A stretch of DNA of 64,000 nucleotides from Macrostomum hystrix (taxonomy: Eukaryota > Platyhelminthes > Macrostomidae). The DNA lies in assembly GCA_950097015.1 (NCBI GenBank), contig CATNEN010000026.1, positions 1,034,001 through 1,098,000 of the forward strand, in the 5' to 3' direction. The translations under genes and the position numbers were made by a program. Positions 34,259 to 44,936 of the stretch are shown here, in pieces. The first letter of the stretch is position 1; each line of letters starts with the position of its first letter. Below the pieces are notes generated by a model. The model searched no databases. It was not told where the DNA came from and saw nothing but the letters and a program-made list of their open reading frames with translations.

Positions 34259-34499
34259 GACTATCACTGCGCATGGAAAACTTGCAATTCAAAATGTGCT
34301 AAATCTAACAAGTTTGTCACATCTGCTACCAAATGCTGAATATGAACCCGAATCATTTTCTGCTTTAATTTTCAAATTACGATTTTGCAAGTGTCTGCTT
34401 TTTCACAGTGGGTCATTTGTTCTAAGCGGTGCTCGATCTTTGAATCAGCTACGAACCGACAGCATCCGTCTGCGCGAATTAGTTTTTTCTCTATTGTAA
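33924..34499 (+). CDS. TBP-like protein (TATA-binding-protein fold)
   Basis: 191 intact residues with two related halves, as in TBP. Half 1 has ITNLVGGVDL (11-20), LPLRELAL, an aromatic-Pro site at W48-P49, MRNPRVTLLLYPTG and the signature CGAKS (74-78). Half 2 has NAEYEPESF (137-145), LRFCKCLLFHSG and SGARS (168-172). The four positions of the DNA-kinking phenylalanines read W48, Y66, F145 and F160, so all are aromatic and the second pair is unchanged. The family binds the TATA minor groove and nucleates RNA polymerase II initiation. It is the last gene of the rightward cluster. The usual acidic/Gln N-terminal tail is absent. A host-derived or virus-derived TBP paralogue is inferred. Confidence 0.75.
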   Translation: MMIKGAATLRITNLVGGVDLRLTGGRGAQLPLRELALSMAHVIYRPVWPRVLIKQMRNPRVTLLLYPTGQLSICGAKSYADSVRAARRFVAMLHRRVPAQLLPRQAFGVRIKTITAHGKLAIQNVLNLTSLSHLLPNAEYEPESFSALIFKLRFCKCLLFHSGSFVLSGARSLNQLRTDSIRLRELVFSLL

Positions 34500-35179
34500 A
34501 ATATAATCGGAAAATAATTTATCACGCACTTTGTTTGTCACCATACGGTTGACAAAAACAACGTTAACTGGAGCTCAAACTTCTTCAAGATGTATTTATT
34601 ACATTTATTATCCTCAACAAGTTGAATATGAAACAAAAAGATTGAAAACCCAACCGTAATGTAACCGAACATGAAATTAATAAAAAAACATTATAATACA
34701 CAATTAAAGAAGCAAATGACGCTGAAAATGCGAAACCCCGGATGCAAACATTAAGCGCATACTAAAAAAAAAAACTGTCTATGACAACGCAGATAAAAAA
34801 GCAACTAATTTGCATCCTTATCGAGATGAGGAAGGATGATCACTAAGTTGATTTTACTTTAACGAGAGAATTAAAATTGTTACAGAGAAACGAGATTTTA
34901 ATTAAAAAAAGTAAAAATTAAAAAATAAGTTCAATTTATTTGTATCACGCGTTCTTCAAATGGAAACATTTGAAACAATTACTATTCAGATGCAACGCTG
35001 GCATGAATGAAAAAAGTAGTATTAGTAGTCTCCGAAACAAGATCCAACATACTGAGCATGCTAGCAAATCTGAGCATTCCAGAAACAGAAAACTGTTTAA
35101 AATTTAAAAGTAAAAACGACAATTTAAAAAAGCAACAATTGTCCACGACAACTTCTAGCCGTCACTACTTTTTATGAAG
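34500..35179. other. AT-rich spacer between convergent clusters
   Basis: No gene seen. It separates the rightward TBP-like gene from the leftward polymerase and probably holds both 3' UTRs. Confidence 0.55.
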
Positions 35180-38100
35180 TTAACCAAACCTGATGCGCTT
35201 CTGCTGGCCATGGAAATCCTGGGTCAGAGCATAGTGGCCATAGGGAAGACTTCGATTGCTGCTCAGCCATACTCGCTTGTCTTCCCAAACTGAGAGGCTT
35301 CGCTTCTCCAATACTGATGTGTAAACGCTGTGCTTCTTTGAGACAATTGTGGTCATGGCAACCGTCTGCTCCTGTTTCGAATTGAGCGCGGCAGCGTAGT
35401 CAGCATGAGTGATTTGAAGTTTCACAACAGATTGTTTCACGCCCTTGGCAGTTTTTTTGGCTTTCGCAGTTGAACTCTCAGCGGGAAGAAATGAATACAG
35501 CTTTGGCCGCAGCAGGACCCATTCTTGGTAGGTACCACCGCAGGATTCATCTTTGACGCAGCCAAGCTTGCCTTTCAGTTCCTCGGAGTAGTGCGGATGG
35601 TCTCGGGGATAGTTCGACGAATCAAGGATATTTTCCTCTCTGAGCTTCGGGATCACATGCGATGTGAGCTCGTGATTTCTGAAGGCGAGAAAAAACGAGT
35701 CCGTGTCGCCACCGCATACCATCATGTCCTTGGAGCCGTCTGGTTCACAGAAAAGCGGCCGGAGCTTATCATACAGCAGGCTGTACATGCACATCTTCGA
35801 CAAGTCGAGCACTGCCTGGCCGACGAAAATGGCCTTGTCAAGCTTTACTTTGTCTTTCCTGAACTGAAAGATGGATAGATTTTCATTTACAATAAAAACT
35901 CCGGTGCAATTTGTTCGAGAGGAATAAGTTTCAACTTGAGTAGCGCTTGTGCAGATGCGCACATCACACCGCTTGCGCACGTTCTCCATCGTCTTTCCGA
36001 ACAAAGAATTGTTCTTTAGTTTGTAGAAATCCTTGCTAAAATCGGATGTTGCAAGTGCCCTCTTGCTATTATTGCTTGCAATGTACGAAGCAAAGATTTT
36101 CTTCTGGTTGAATTCAATCATCTTGAGAATTGACTTGATCTTCATTCCGTGCTGCAGGTAGAAGCGCAAGATGGTGCTGTGGACAATATAGCCATCCTTG
36201 TCCGAACAGGTCAGCAGAAGTTTCTCTGTTGCAGAGAACTTAAAATCGACATTGCCTGAGCGCTGCTCCGCGATTTGCTTCCACAATTCCAGCATAAACG
36301 GTGAAAACTGGTCAACCTGCGGCTTAGATTTCTCTGGCGCAAAAGGTAATTCCTCTGTCACATCATGAATATCGGCTGGATATTCAAGGTCAACCTGCAC
36401 GAGATAGGCTACTTCAGCTTCAGGATCGAGAGATATGAACTTTTTGGCGTCCCAAGACTGCAGTTCCTTTTCTGTCACCCACCTGAATCCGCTGCATGAG
36501 ACTCACGCAGTCCTGCTGCTCATCATAGTCAGGCAAACTTTGGTTGTTTGCTTTAACATGGTGCACATTAACGAAAGACATGCCACCTCTAATGCCTTGT
36601 TCGAATAAATGGTACATGTCAGGGTCTGTTAGCTGTTCGAGCACAACACCAGTTGATTTGAGAGCAGAGTCGTAAGACAGACCAGGTGTAGTTAGATAGT
36701 GCACTGGATCGAGCCCATATTCAGATAGACTGGCGTGACGAAATGCCTCAAAAATGTCTGCTAACTGGCGCACATCCATTTCCAGGTAGGCTAGCATGTA
36801 GTCTCGCAGACTACGACATTCGAATGCGGCCCATGCTGCCTTTGCTCGATGGTATTCCTCATCAGAAATCGCACAGTCGGTAAGACGGTTGAAAAATGCA
36901 TTTTTCGGTGGCAGACTAGTCTGTTCAAGAATGTTGAACTCGGTCAGGAAATCATACGGAAAGACTCCCTTTTGGCGAATAATGTCTTTTGAAAGCAGAG
37001 GCCTAGACTCTAGCAGCTGCAGAGTCAGTTTACAGTCGTTCTCTGAAAGATTGGAAAACAAATTTGCCAAACTTCCCTTTAGAAAGCAAAGAGAATCGAT
37101 GAACTGAATGGTAAACATTAGTGGCAGTGTCTTCCCGTTTTTTGTGTAGGTGCCAACAGGAAACTCCACCCGAAGTGATAGATAGCGCTCCGAAGTCTGT
37201 GGGACAACATTGAGTTTCCAATTTGGCATGCTACCAAGTGCGGTAGAAAGAAGAAGATGCAAATCGTAACCGCCCAAATTGTGAAAAATGACAGGCAAAA
37301 ACCTGCGACGAAGCTGAGCCCGCATGTTGCACTCCTGGCACGCGGCTCCTTTGAACTGCCCCGTCAGGTGATCATGGTCAAAATGTTTGTCAGCGGAACT
37401 GCTGAACTCAGATTGACAGTAGTGGCATGATGTGGCGTCATTGAAATCTTTCATGTCCGTTAGAGAAGATTTATCCGCTGCTTGGTGACTGTGCACCCGG
37501 TTCCACTGAAAGATTTCCCTGGAAAGCTTTTCAAGGGAACTGAGAAAAGCAAGGATGCACTCCTTGGGATCAGCATTGCAAAATGATTGGTACATGTCTG
37601 CTTTAGGACGAAGTTCAGGCCCCTTCATGTACGCTCTGGAAACCACTAAGTAGGCTGCTGCACATGGCTCATGTTGAGCGATCAGATCGGCAGAGTCTGG
37701 TTTTTGTTTCAAAATGGCTTCCAGGTCGGCATAGGTCACAAATGGTGGACTGATTGTCTTCTGAAATTCCTTGAACTTGATTTCGTTTGCTCCAGGAACA
37801 GGAAGGACTTCCTTGATGGGATTTTCAGAAGCGATTTGGCATTCTCTGCTGTGCTCTAGAAGTCTCTCGCTGCAGTAGAATGAGGTCAAGCATCTGGTGC
37901 ACCACTTTCTCATGGCAAGGCCGGCGCGGCTGTTCATCAGCCTGTCAAAGTTTTTAATTGCACACCAGTGCTCTAATCCATAGCTGCCGCTGACCAACAG
38001 AAGCATTAGATGAGTTCGACCTCCTGGCTCATGCTTGAGACGACGGAGCAAGCTCACGTTACCTCGCTGCCATAGAAATGCAGAAATGCAAATTCCTGGA

Positions 38101-38816
38101 TTGCTAGACTCAACGAGATCAATGTCAGCGACACTGACGGGCATGGAGATTCCAGCGAAGTCAAGCTCGTTCAACCATTCATCGTAAGACGACAGTCTGC
38201 CAGGCGATTTTTTTATCTTTGGATCGGCACTGTGCAATGCGGCAAGACAGGCGTACATGAAGCAGTCGTTGCCGGTACTTGGCGGATTGACGACAGCTTT
38301 CTTGTTTTTCAGACTGGCTGGGAGGTTAAATCTGGATGTTCTACCCTGGCGGAATCGAATCGGATTGTACCTAGCTAGATGTATATCCAGGAAGTTTATC
38401 TGAGTTAGTGTCCAACCACTACCATTCGTGTTCAACATGCTGCAAATCCTTTCCAACTCTTGCTCCTGTGCAACCAGCCAATCATGCAGATATTGATAGG
38501 TGGCAGTGGCATCCACACTCTTGTCAATGGTCTGCAGTTTGCAGCTGACCCACTTGTCTTCTTCTGTTAGAATCTGTCCATCCTTTATTCGCGCCATACG
38601 GATATTCGACCTTGGCTGAACTTTATAATGGTGAATACCGATTCTTCGCTGCACTTCATCAATGACTATGCTTCCAGCCTGGACAAAAAACTCGGATGGC
38701 AGAGTGCCTGCATTATCTGGCCTCAGTCTTAATATTTCTAGCGATTCATTGAATGCTTGGGAAACTGTGCTGAGATGAACTGCCTGACCTAGAAACGGGA
38801 GTTGCAAAAAAAACAT
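35180..38816 (-). pseudogene. Protein-primed DNA polymerase B, motif A lost
   Basis: Two frames form one gene. The first (38816 to about 36490) carries a Cys/His N-terminal module (NDCFMYACLAALH; EHWCAIKNF), a zinc-finger-like CTRC...H...C, ExoI YADLEA, an HNH/endonuclease-VII-like zinc insertion with DHDHLTG, ExoII FHNLGGYDLH, ExoIII with D in EMDVRQL, and GIRGG. The second frame (about 36502 to 35180) has motif B KLKNNSLFGKT, motif C GGDTDSFF and the KxY-type PKLYSF. Between them, where motif A (D-x3-LYG type) should lie, sequence jumps directly to the segment that normally follows it. The family replicates the element from a terminal protein. Without motif A the polymerase cannot be active. 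Confidence 0.92.
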
Positions 38817-38906
38817 CAGTTTTTTTCTCCCTTCACCTTGTCAATTTCTAAAACAAAACGGTAACTACCTACAGTAATCACACATTAAGTTTTAATATCC
38901 CTTTGC

Positions 38907-39215
38907 TCAAGCTAACTGCACTTTGCGAAACTTAAAATATTTTACCAACTTATTAATTTCCGGCTTACCATCATTTTCACCTTGCTCCGAGTGACCAGTG
39001 ACCGAGCTTCTAGCGCCGCTGCTTCCTGGACTGCCACCATTCAAACTGAAACCGCTGGAGCCATTGCCATGGCCGCTGCTTGACTCAAAATCTGACAGAC
39101 TTCCTTCCAATGATTCCGACAGATTTGTGCACGAAGACTCAGAAAGGTCCTCCTCCGACTCGGAATAGTCAGATTCATCTGACTCGGACAAGTGTGATAG
39201 AGTAAAACTTAGCAC
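38907..39215 (-). CDS. Acidic Ser-rich open frame
   Basis: About 100 residues rich in Ser, Glu and Asp (SESDESDYSESEEDLSES), then Gly/Ser, ending in a short basic stretch. No ATG is in the frame, and the most upstream start is GTG; a splice acceptor-like ctaag lies near its beginning. It could be an exon of the polymerase transcript or a separate acidic protein. Confidence 0.3.
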   Translation of the reverse strand: MLSFTLSHLSESDESDYSESEEDLSESSCTNLSESLEGSLSDFESSSGHGNGSSGFSLNGGSPGSSGARSSVTGHSEQGENDGKPEINKLVKYFKFRKVQLA

Positions 39216-39709
39216 AAAGAAGAAGCAAGTATGCTTTGTTATTTATTTTTCCAAAGATGTAAGCTTAATTGGATCGTTTATTTTAACAAGTTGCATTAAT
39301 ACAGAACGAGCAATCATAGCCAGAAAACCAATTCAGTAACGCATGCATAACGAGCAGGATGTTTTTAAGCCATACTGAAAGTCAGGGGAAAATGCAACTG
39401 AAGATAAAGCAGTACAGTTATAGAGCAGAATTAGCTGACAATTCGGTTGCACATTCCTTCACCAGTCATGATCTAACCACATCTAACCTTTATATTGACA
39501 TATTTTGTCATGCCCCCTCTCTTCATCTTTTCTAAAAGCCTTTTTGAAATTCAAAAATTTTAAAAAGCTTTAAAACGCATTTTCTTTCATTCTTCGCAGT
39601 CTACGCTGGCGCAGGCTCAGGTGTGAAAGATTGACATTGAGAAACAGATTGCGCAAGTGGCGCGAGATCAAGTTTAAAGTCGAAATAAAGACAAAAAATG
39701 GCATTCAAT
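39216..39709. other. Unassigned AT-rich spacer
   Basis: No coding frame or repeat is supported between the acidic frame and the Cys/His-cluster gene. Confidence 0.5.
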
Positions 39710-40582
39710 TTAGACTGGTGTGACAGTAATTTTGTTGCCATCAAGCACAACAACGTAGCCAGCCCCGGTTACGTATGGTAGCAGCAGATTTACAGTAAGA
39801 GCACTTGAAATCGCATTACCACCGTTGATAATGTTGTCTTCTGGAATGCTGACTGTCGGCACTTCTATTTCCGCTAGCAGTTCGGCCAGCTCGTCCCGTG
39901 CAACCGAGCCAGCTTCAGCGGTGGAGACGGCTGGAACCGCAGCCAAAGCAGCTGGAGCATCAGGAGTCAAGGCTTCGGCGAGCGGAGTGGCAATAGCATT
40001 GCCGACAGACTCAATGTCCATATCGCTGCCTTCTTCTTCGATCATTGGACTGTCAGGCTGAACTAACATCTGCTTTCCTCTGATTGCCGGCACGCGAGCA
40101 GTGACTGCTGCAGCAGCTCCAGTCACCACGTCAAGGTCTCCGCTGGTGCTAGGGCCGTCCCTGTCAGGTGGACGCTGACTCGTCGTCATGGCGGGCGCAA
40201 CGAAGTCCTCCCCAGAGCTAACACTCTCACTTCTGGGTGCCCTTGGTCTAATAATGCCATTGATCACCTGACTCAGTACATTGGACCGTTGCTTAGCAGC
40301 GACCACCTCAGTAGCCTGTTGCTTTGCCGCAGCCATAACTAATCGGCGGAAAGAGCGCGCTGCTTCTTCGTTGCCAGGCAGCAGCTGATGCCCGCGGTGC
40401 CGATTGATCTTGGAGTTTTTTGAGCATTTGCCAAGTCCACGGAAAGGAGCTATTTCGGAGCACTGCCAGCAGACTGTCCATCTTGAAAGATTGGTGCATC
40501 TTGAATGCCGGTCGGCCTGCAGTCCTCCTTGCTTGCACTTCTTGCAGTCAGTGCACACCTCATAGTGCCAAGTGGATGCCAT
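39710..40582 (-). CDS. N-terminal Cys/His-cluster protein (290 aa)
   Basis: The start MASTWHYEVC at 40582 is preceded by AT-rich sequence. The first 60 residues hold C-x2-C-x2-C, then RC...C-x2-C, then KC and HRGH, consistent with a zinc-binding domain. The middle is disordered (Pro/Ser/Ala-rich, with an acidic PMIEEEGSDMDIES patch). The last 40 residues are hydrophobic (GAGYVVVLDGNKITVTPV). It is the first gene from the right terminus. A regulatory nuclear role is a guess from zinc and acidic regions; no family is recognised. Confidence 0.5.
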   Translation of the reverse strand: MASTWHYEVCTDCKKCKQGGLQADRHSRCTNLSRWTVCWQCSEIAPFRGLGKCSKNSKINRHRGHQLLPGNEEAARSFRRLVMAAAKQQATEVVAAKQRSNVLSQVINGIIRPRAPRSESVSSGEDFVAPAMTTSQRPPDRDGPSTSGDLDVVTGAAAAVTARVPAIRGKQMLVQPDSPMIEEEGSDMDIESVGNAIATPLAEALTPDAPAALAAVPAVSTAEAGSVARDELAELLAEIEVPTVSIPEDNIINGGNAISSALTVNLLLPYVTGAGYVVVLDGNKITVTPV

Positions 40583-41189
40583 TATATTTATTTTCAAAAA
40601 TTAATTTTTGCTTGTTAAACTAGACTAATAAATCGCAGCAGAAGCGTTGGATTTGGGTGCTTATGTACCCAGACCACTGCCCTGGTTTGCAATACAGACC
40701 CATTTCCCATGCAGCATTTTGATCAACGATCAGCGTTATCTATTCCCGGCTTCCATATTATTGAGCGGTCAGTGTGAGCATGGGGTTTGTGGATTTTATG
40801 ACTGTCTCGCGCAGACCTCGACCTCTAATTCAGTTTACAACTTAATTGGGGCGCACAAGCAGGTAGGCAACCACGGCTGAACCTAGCAACAGCTCCTTAA
40901 CTTGGAGGTGTGGGCTTATTGTTCAGTTTCCTTTTCACAAATAGCAGGCCTTGTTTTCAATTAGGCTAAATAGATCCAACCTTATGCAGAAGCGTAGCAA
41001 ATGCTATTTGTTAAGAATTCGCGAACAAATGCATAATAGAGATTAGTAAAAACTTTGCAGCACTATTTCCAATAGCTTTTGTGAGCATATTCTACCCACT
41101 CTGTTCACTTTTTCTCTGAATACGACCCATATATTCCCAGTGACAATAAGTTATGTTAGTCTGCCTCCCTTCACTCTTTAATATCTCTG
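40583..41189. promoter_or_regulatory. Upstream region of the leftward cluster
   Basis: No coding frame. It would contain the promoter of the Cys/His-cluster gene. AT-rich sequence adjoins the start, but no strong TATA box like that on the left was identified. Confidence 0.3.
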
Positions 41190-41306
41190 CAAGTGCGGCA
41201 GTGTCATAGGCACAGCAATGGGCTCCTGCACTTTCTGTGCAAGTGCGGCAGTGTCATAGGCACAGCAATGGGCTCCTGCACTTTCTGTGCAAGTGCGGCA
41301 GTGTCG
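41190..41306. repeat. 50-bp subterminal tandem repeat (2.3 copies)
   Basis: Units start at 41190, 41240 and 41290 and contain gtgcggcagtgtcatagg, related to the gcggcagtgtcata motif repeated in the termini. Confidence 0.9.
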
Positions 41307-41355
41307 TAACATCCCATACATCTGATTATGATTCGGTAAGCCTTAACCATTTAGC

Positions 41356-42213
41356 ATTTGCTGTGCCTAGTGATAGGCGGACCCTCTCTTCCTATCCCTG
41401 CAGTGTTAACCCACCCCCAATGCAAAGAGAGAGATAGACCAGCAAGGCAGGACCTTGCAATGACCTGCATCACAGACATCAAGGTAGCATTTAACGTTCT
41501 CTCAGTGCAGCTGCTTGGAGGTTAAATGGGCCAGCGCCAGCGAGTTCCATTTGTCAGAGGCAGAGTGACCAAGAAAATTAAAGGCTAATTAAAATGTGGG
41601 GGCTTCGCCCCCACACCCCCACACCCCCTCTACTCCTATCTCTGCTGTGTTAATCACCCAGCGCAAAGAGATAGGCCGGCCTCTCTTCCTATCCCTGCAG
41701 TGTTAATCCATCCCTAATGCACAGAGATAGGCCAGCCATTTCTCTTATCTCTGCAGTGCATTCGTTTCCTTCCTATCATTTTACATTGCTTTCCTATCTC
41801 CCCAGTGCTAATGCGGCAGTGTCATAAGCACAGTAATGGGCTCCTGCACAAACCCACCTGATTGGCCTGCATATCTCCACTGTGTAGGCCCCGCTCCTAT
41901 CCTTTTACACTGCTTTCCTATCTCCCCAGTGCTAATGCGGCAGTGTCATAAGCACAGTAATGGGCTCCTGCACAAACCCACCTGATTGGCCTGCATATCT
42001 CCACTGTGTAGGCCCCGCTCCTATCCTTTTACATTGCTTTCCTATCTCCCCAGTGCTAATGCGGCAGTGTCATAAGCACAGTAATGGGCTCCTGCACAAA
42101 CCCACCTGATTGGCCTGCATATCTCCACTGTGTAGGCCCCGCTCCTATCCTTTTACATTGCTTTCCTATCTCCCCAGTGCTAATGCGGCAGTGTCATAAT
42201 TCGCCCTACTACT
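41356..42213 (-). repeat. Polinton right terminal inverted repeat with 124-bp subunits
   Basis: Inverse of 25423-26032, ending ctactact at 42213. The motif gctaatgcggcagtgtcata occurs at 41807, 41931, 42055 and 42179, spaced 124 bp, giving three subunits against one on the left. This explains the 248-bp length difference exactly. Confidence 0.93.
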
Positions 42214-42284
42214 CAGAAATATACAGGGGAAATCCCGCTCAAAGAAGGGATCTAATAAAAATTGAAAAATTGAATTAAAAATTG
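42214..42284. other. 71-bp spacer between Polinton and block A2
   Basis: AT-rich, including an attgaaaaattgaatt-like repeat. Its counterpart before A1 would lie left of the window. Confidence 0.7.
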
Positions 42285-42330
42285 AAATAAAAAGGCATGC
42301 ATGCAGGCCACACCGAGCTGCTTTCTCTGG

Positions 42331-42562
42331 CTGAGAGCATTGGCATGCCGGCCAGTTTGTGAAGGTATTCGGTGCTCAGGTAAGAAGGCTGAGAGCATTG
42401 GCATGCCGGCCAGTTTGTGAAGGTATTCGGTGCTCAGGTAAGAAGGCTGAGAGCATTGGCATGCCGGCCAGTTTGTGAAGGTATTCGGTGCTCAGGTAAG
42501 AAGGCTGAGAGCATTGGCATGCCGGCCAGTTTGTGAAGGTATTCGGTGCTCAGGTAAGAAGG
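42331..42562. repeat. 58-bp tandem repeat, four units (A2)
   Basis: Same units and number as 47-278. Confidence 0.95.
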
Positions 42563-42776
42563 CACACCATAGCAGATGCGCAGAGCAAGGGTTTAGATCT
42601 TTTGCAGCTTGATCTGGTTGGTGACGCAGATCAGAGTCAATTAAGATTGGGGCGCCGTAGGTGAGAGCACTCTCACCGTAGGCCCTGTACAGCATCCTGA
42701 GAGTGACGCTGCTCAGTTGGGTGATCTTGGCGATGCGGCACAGGAACATGACAATGGCCCGACAACGTGTTCGCAA
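42492..42776 (-). pseudogene. LINE reverse-transcriptase fragment (A2)
   Basis: Translates identically to the frame at 208-492. Confidence 0.5.
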
Positions 42777-43081
42777 CGTTGCCCATGTGTTTGTTCAAGC
42801 AGAGATTGCAATCTTAGATAAGATGGAGCATGCTCCGCAGCTCTGCTTTATAAAGGACTAGACGTGTTCTCAGTACTTTTGCCATTTTGATTTGATCAAA
42901 ATGACTAGCTTACTTTTAAATCAGCTAACTAGTTGCAACTGTTGCGAAAAAGCTGCACTGAGAACCTAAAGAACCTAAAGAGCCTAAACCGAAAGGAACT
43001 AAGATAATGGTATAGCGAATACTATGGCCATGGCACTAGGTCTAGAACAGTCCGAAAGAATTGCCGTCACTTGAGGACAGG

Positions 43082-44143
43082 TTAAACTAGCTACATCTTT
43101 TTCTTGATGCGGCCTCCTATTTTAACTTCACAAATATTATAAATCGGCCAATAAATTGCCGATTGGCCGAAAGGGTCAAAAGGGTCGTTGTTGCTGTTGT
43201 GAGCTGCGTCTCACAATGACCTTGCCCCTGCGTCTCTAACCCTTCCACCCCTGCCACCTGCTCAAACCAGTTCTGGCCGGCCCCGGCTTAGGCCACCCTC
43301 CTTTTTCGTTGGTTGTCGTTCGCCCATTGGCTGCCCCATGCGCCGTCCTCGCTAGTCCAATCAGGCCTCTCGCCAAGGAGACTTCTGATTGGCTAGCCGG
43401 TCTCCTTCTCTCTCTCTCTCTTTGCTCTCAGCCTTGTGTGTTTGCCCCCCCAGCCCTGCGTGGCTTAGCCCTACCCCGTCCAGCCCTATGCCCTCGCCCC
43501 CACCCCACGCTGTTATTTATTAGCGCGCGCTGCCCGTGGCCAGCCCCGCGCCTCCCGAGTACTATTGCGAGAACGCTGCCCTCAGTTAGAGCGAACTTAA
43601 GAGTAAACGATCAATAATAAACTACGCAGCCTGAACTACAATACTTGCCATGAGTGCCACGTTCAATCCCTCCCGGTAAAAAAGCATTCACGAGTTATTT
43701 ATTTGTCCGTGCTGAAACCTTGTTCCTCTGCCCGACCTCTGCTAGTGTCAGAAGCTCATCATCATCCTTCTCCTCCAGAGTCTTCCCTCGAGTATGCGAA
43801 GTGTCGGTACGCCTCCAGACCGTCATCCACCTCTCTCTGGGGCTGTCGAGTGGCTACCCGCTCGCAGTCAAAGTATTCAGTCCGGGCTTAGCGAGTGTCG
43901 GTACGCTCCAAGTCCACCCCGTCTCTCCTCGGAGTGTCTGGACGCCTCGAGGGTCGCTGCTTCCCCTCCCTCCACCCCCGGCAAGCTTTGGGCGGTCCGT
44001 ACCCGAACCCCTACTACCGCGTTGGCGAACTGCCGATCATACCGAGGAATTACAACAGCTGCCATCAGAAGCATTAAAAACAGACACTGCAATAATAACT
44101 TAAGCCCAAATATTTAAGAAACGTATAATTAGAATACAGTGAA
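43082..44143 (+). repeat. Direct repeat R1 (A2)
   Basis: Matches 798-1857 with a 2-bp longer (tc)n run at about 43420. Confidence 0.55.
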
Positions 44144-44145
44144 AT

Positions 44146-44936
44146 GTGGAGTTGCCACAAAATCTCTGAATCCACCATTGCTAGAGCGATGAACTCCATG
44201 CTTATCTCACTGAAAGTCGCCACCAAGGATGCCGACGTGAGGCTTGCTGCGAATACAGGATGTGATACAAGCGAGGCGCGACAATGCTATGATGATGACG
44301 GGACTGCCTGTGAATGACCTGGCTGTGTTTATCCTGAGACTGGCTACAACCTATGGACGAGAAGGACGCAGGGTCGAGCAAGAGTTGGCCAGCCTGTGCG
44401 ACGAACGGTGGTAACGCAGAGGGGTCCCAACAGGACGATGCGCTTGGCAGTGTCATCTGACCTGGGTCTTGTCCACTGTACGCTGCAGCGAGGTGGTCAG
44501 ACACGAGAGAGATTTCAGCAGTTTATTTTGGAACTGGCTAACATCATACAGGCCGATGCTCCTGGCAGACGAGTTATTCTCATTTTCGATGGTCCAAATT
44601 TTCACCAAGGGATTGAGATACCTGAGCAGTTTGAGGATCTCATTCGTCTGCAAATTTTACCGGCGTACTCGCCGTTTTTGAATCCCGTGGAGATGGCGCA
44701 CAGCGCTCTTAAGATGAGATCAAGCGGCGCCTTGTAGAGCCCGCAATCGTGTGACTGAGGAAAACGTTTGCCCACCAGGCATGACACGAGATGATTGGCG
44801 ATACATGCTGATGGATCGGCTTGGAAGAGAATCGCTGCATGTCATTACTCCGCACAAGATCGCAGGCTGGGAGCTCCACTGCACTCGAAAGTTTGCTCAG
44901 TGTATCAACATGTAACCCTTTATTTGAACGCTTATA
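44146..44936 (+). pseudogene. Decayed DDE transposase (A2)
   Basis: Same remnant as 1860-2650, with the same frameshifts. One substitution near its end (catgtaac against catgcaac in A1) adds a stop in the C-terminal frame. Confidence 0.7.

Larger units (their letters stand above)
25423..42213. mobile_element. Maverick/Polinton element, 16.8 kb
   Basis: Inverted termini start agtagtagggcg at both ends. Inside are the Polinton hallmark genes: retroviral-type integrase with chromodomain, protein-primed DNA polymerase B, packaging ATPase, adenain-type protease and two jelly-roll capsid proteins. They form two convergent clusters meeting around 34500-35180. The layout is that of animal Polintons and adintovirus-like elements. 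At least five genes carry disabling changes. No 6-bp target duplication is present (cactaa on the left, cagaaa on the right). Confidence 0.97.

Noticed and set aside
39825-40061. Plus-strand Ala/Ser-rich frame
   Set aside because: Antisense shadow of the Cys/His-cluster gene.
25417-42219. 6-bp target-site duplication of the Polinton
   Set aside because: The flanks cactaa and cagaaa agree at only four of six positions.
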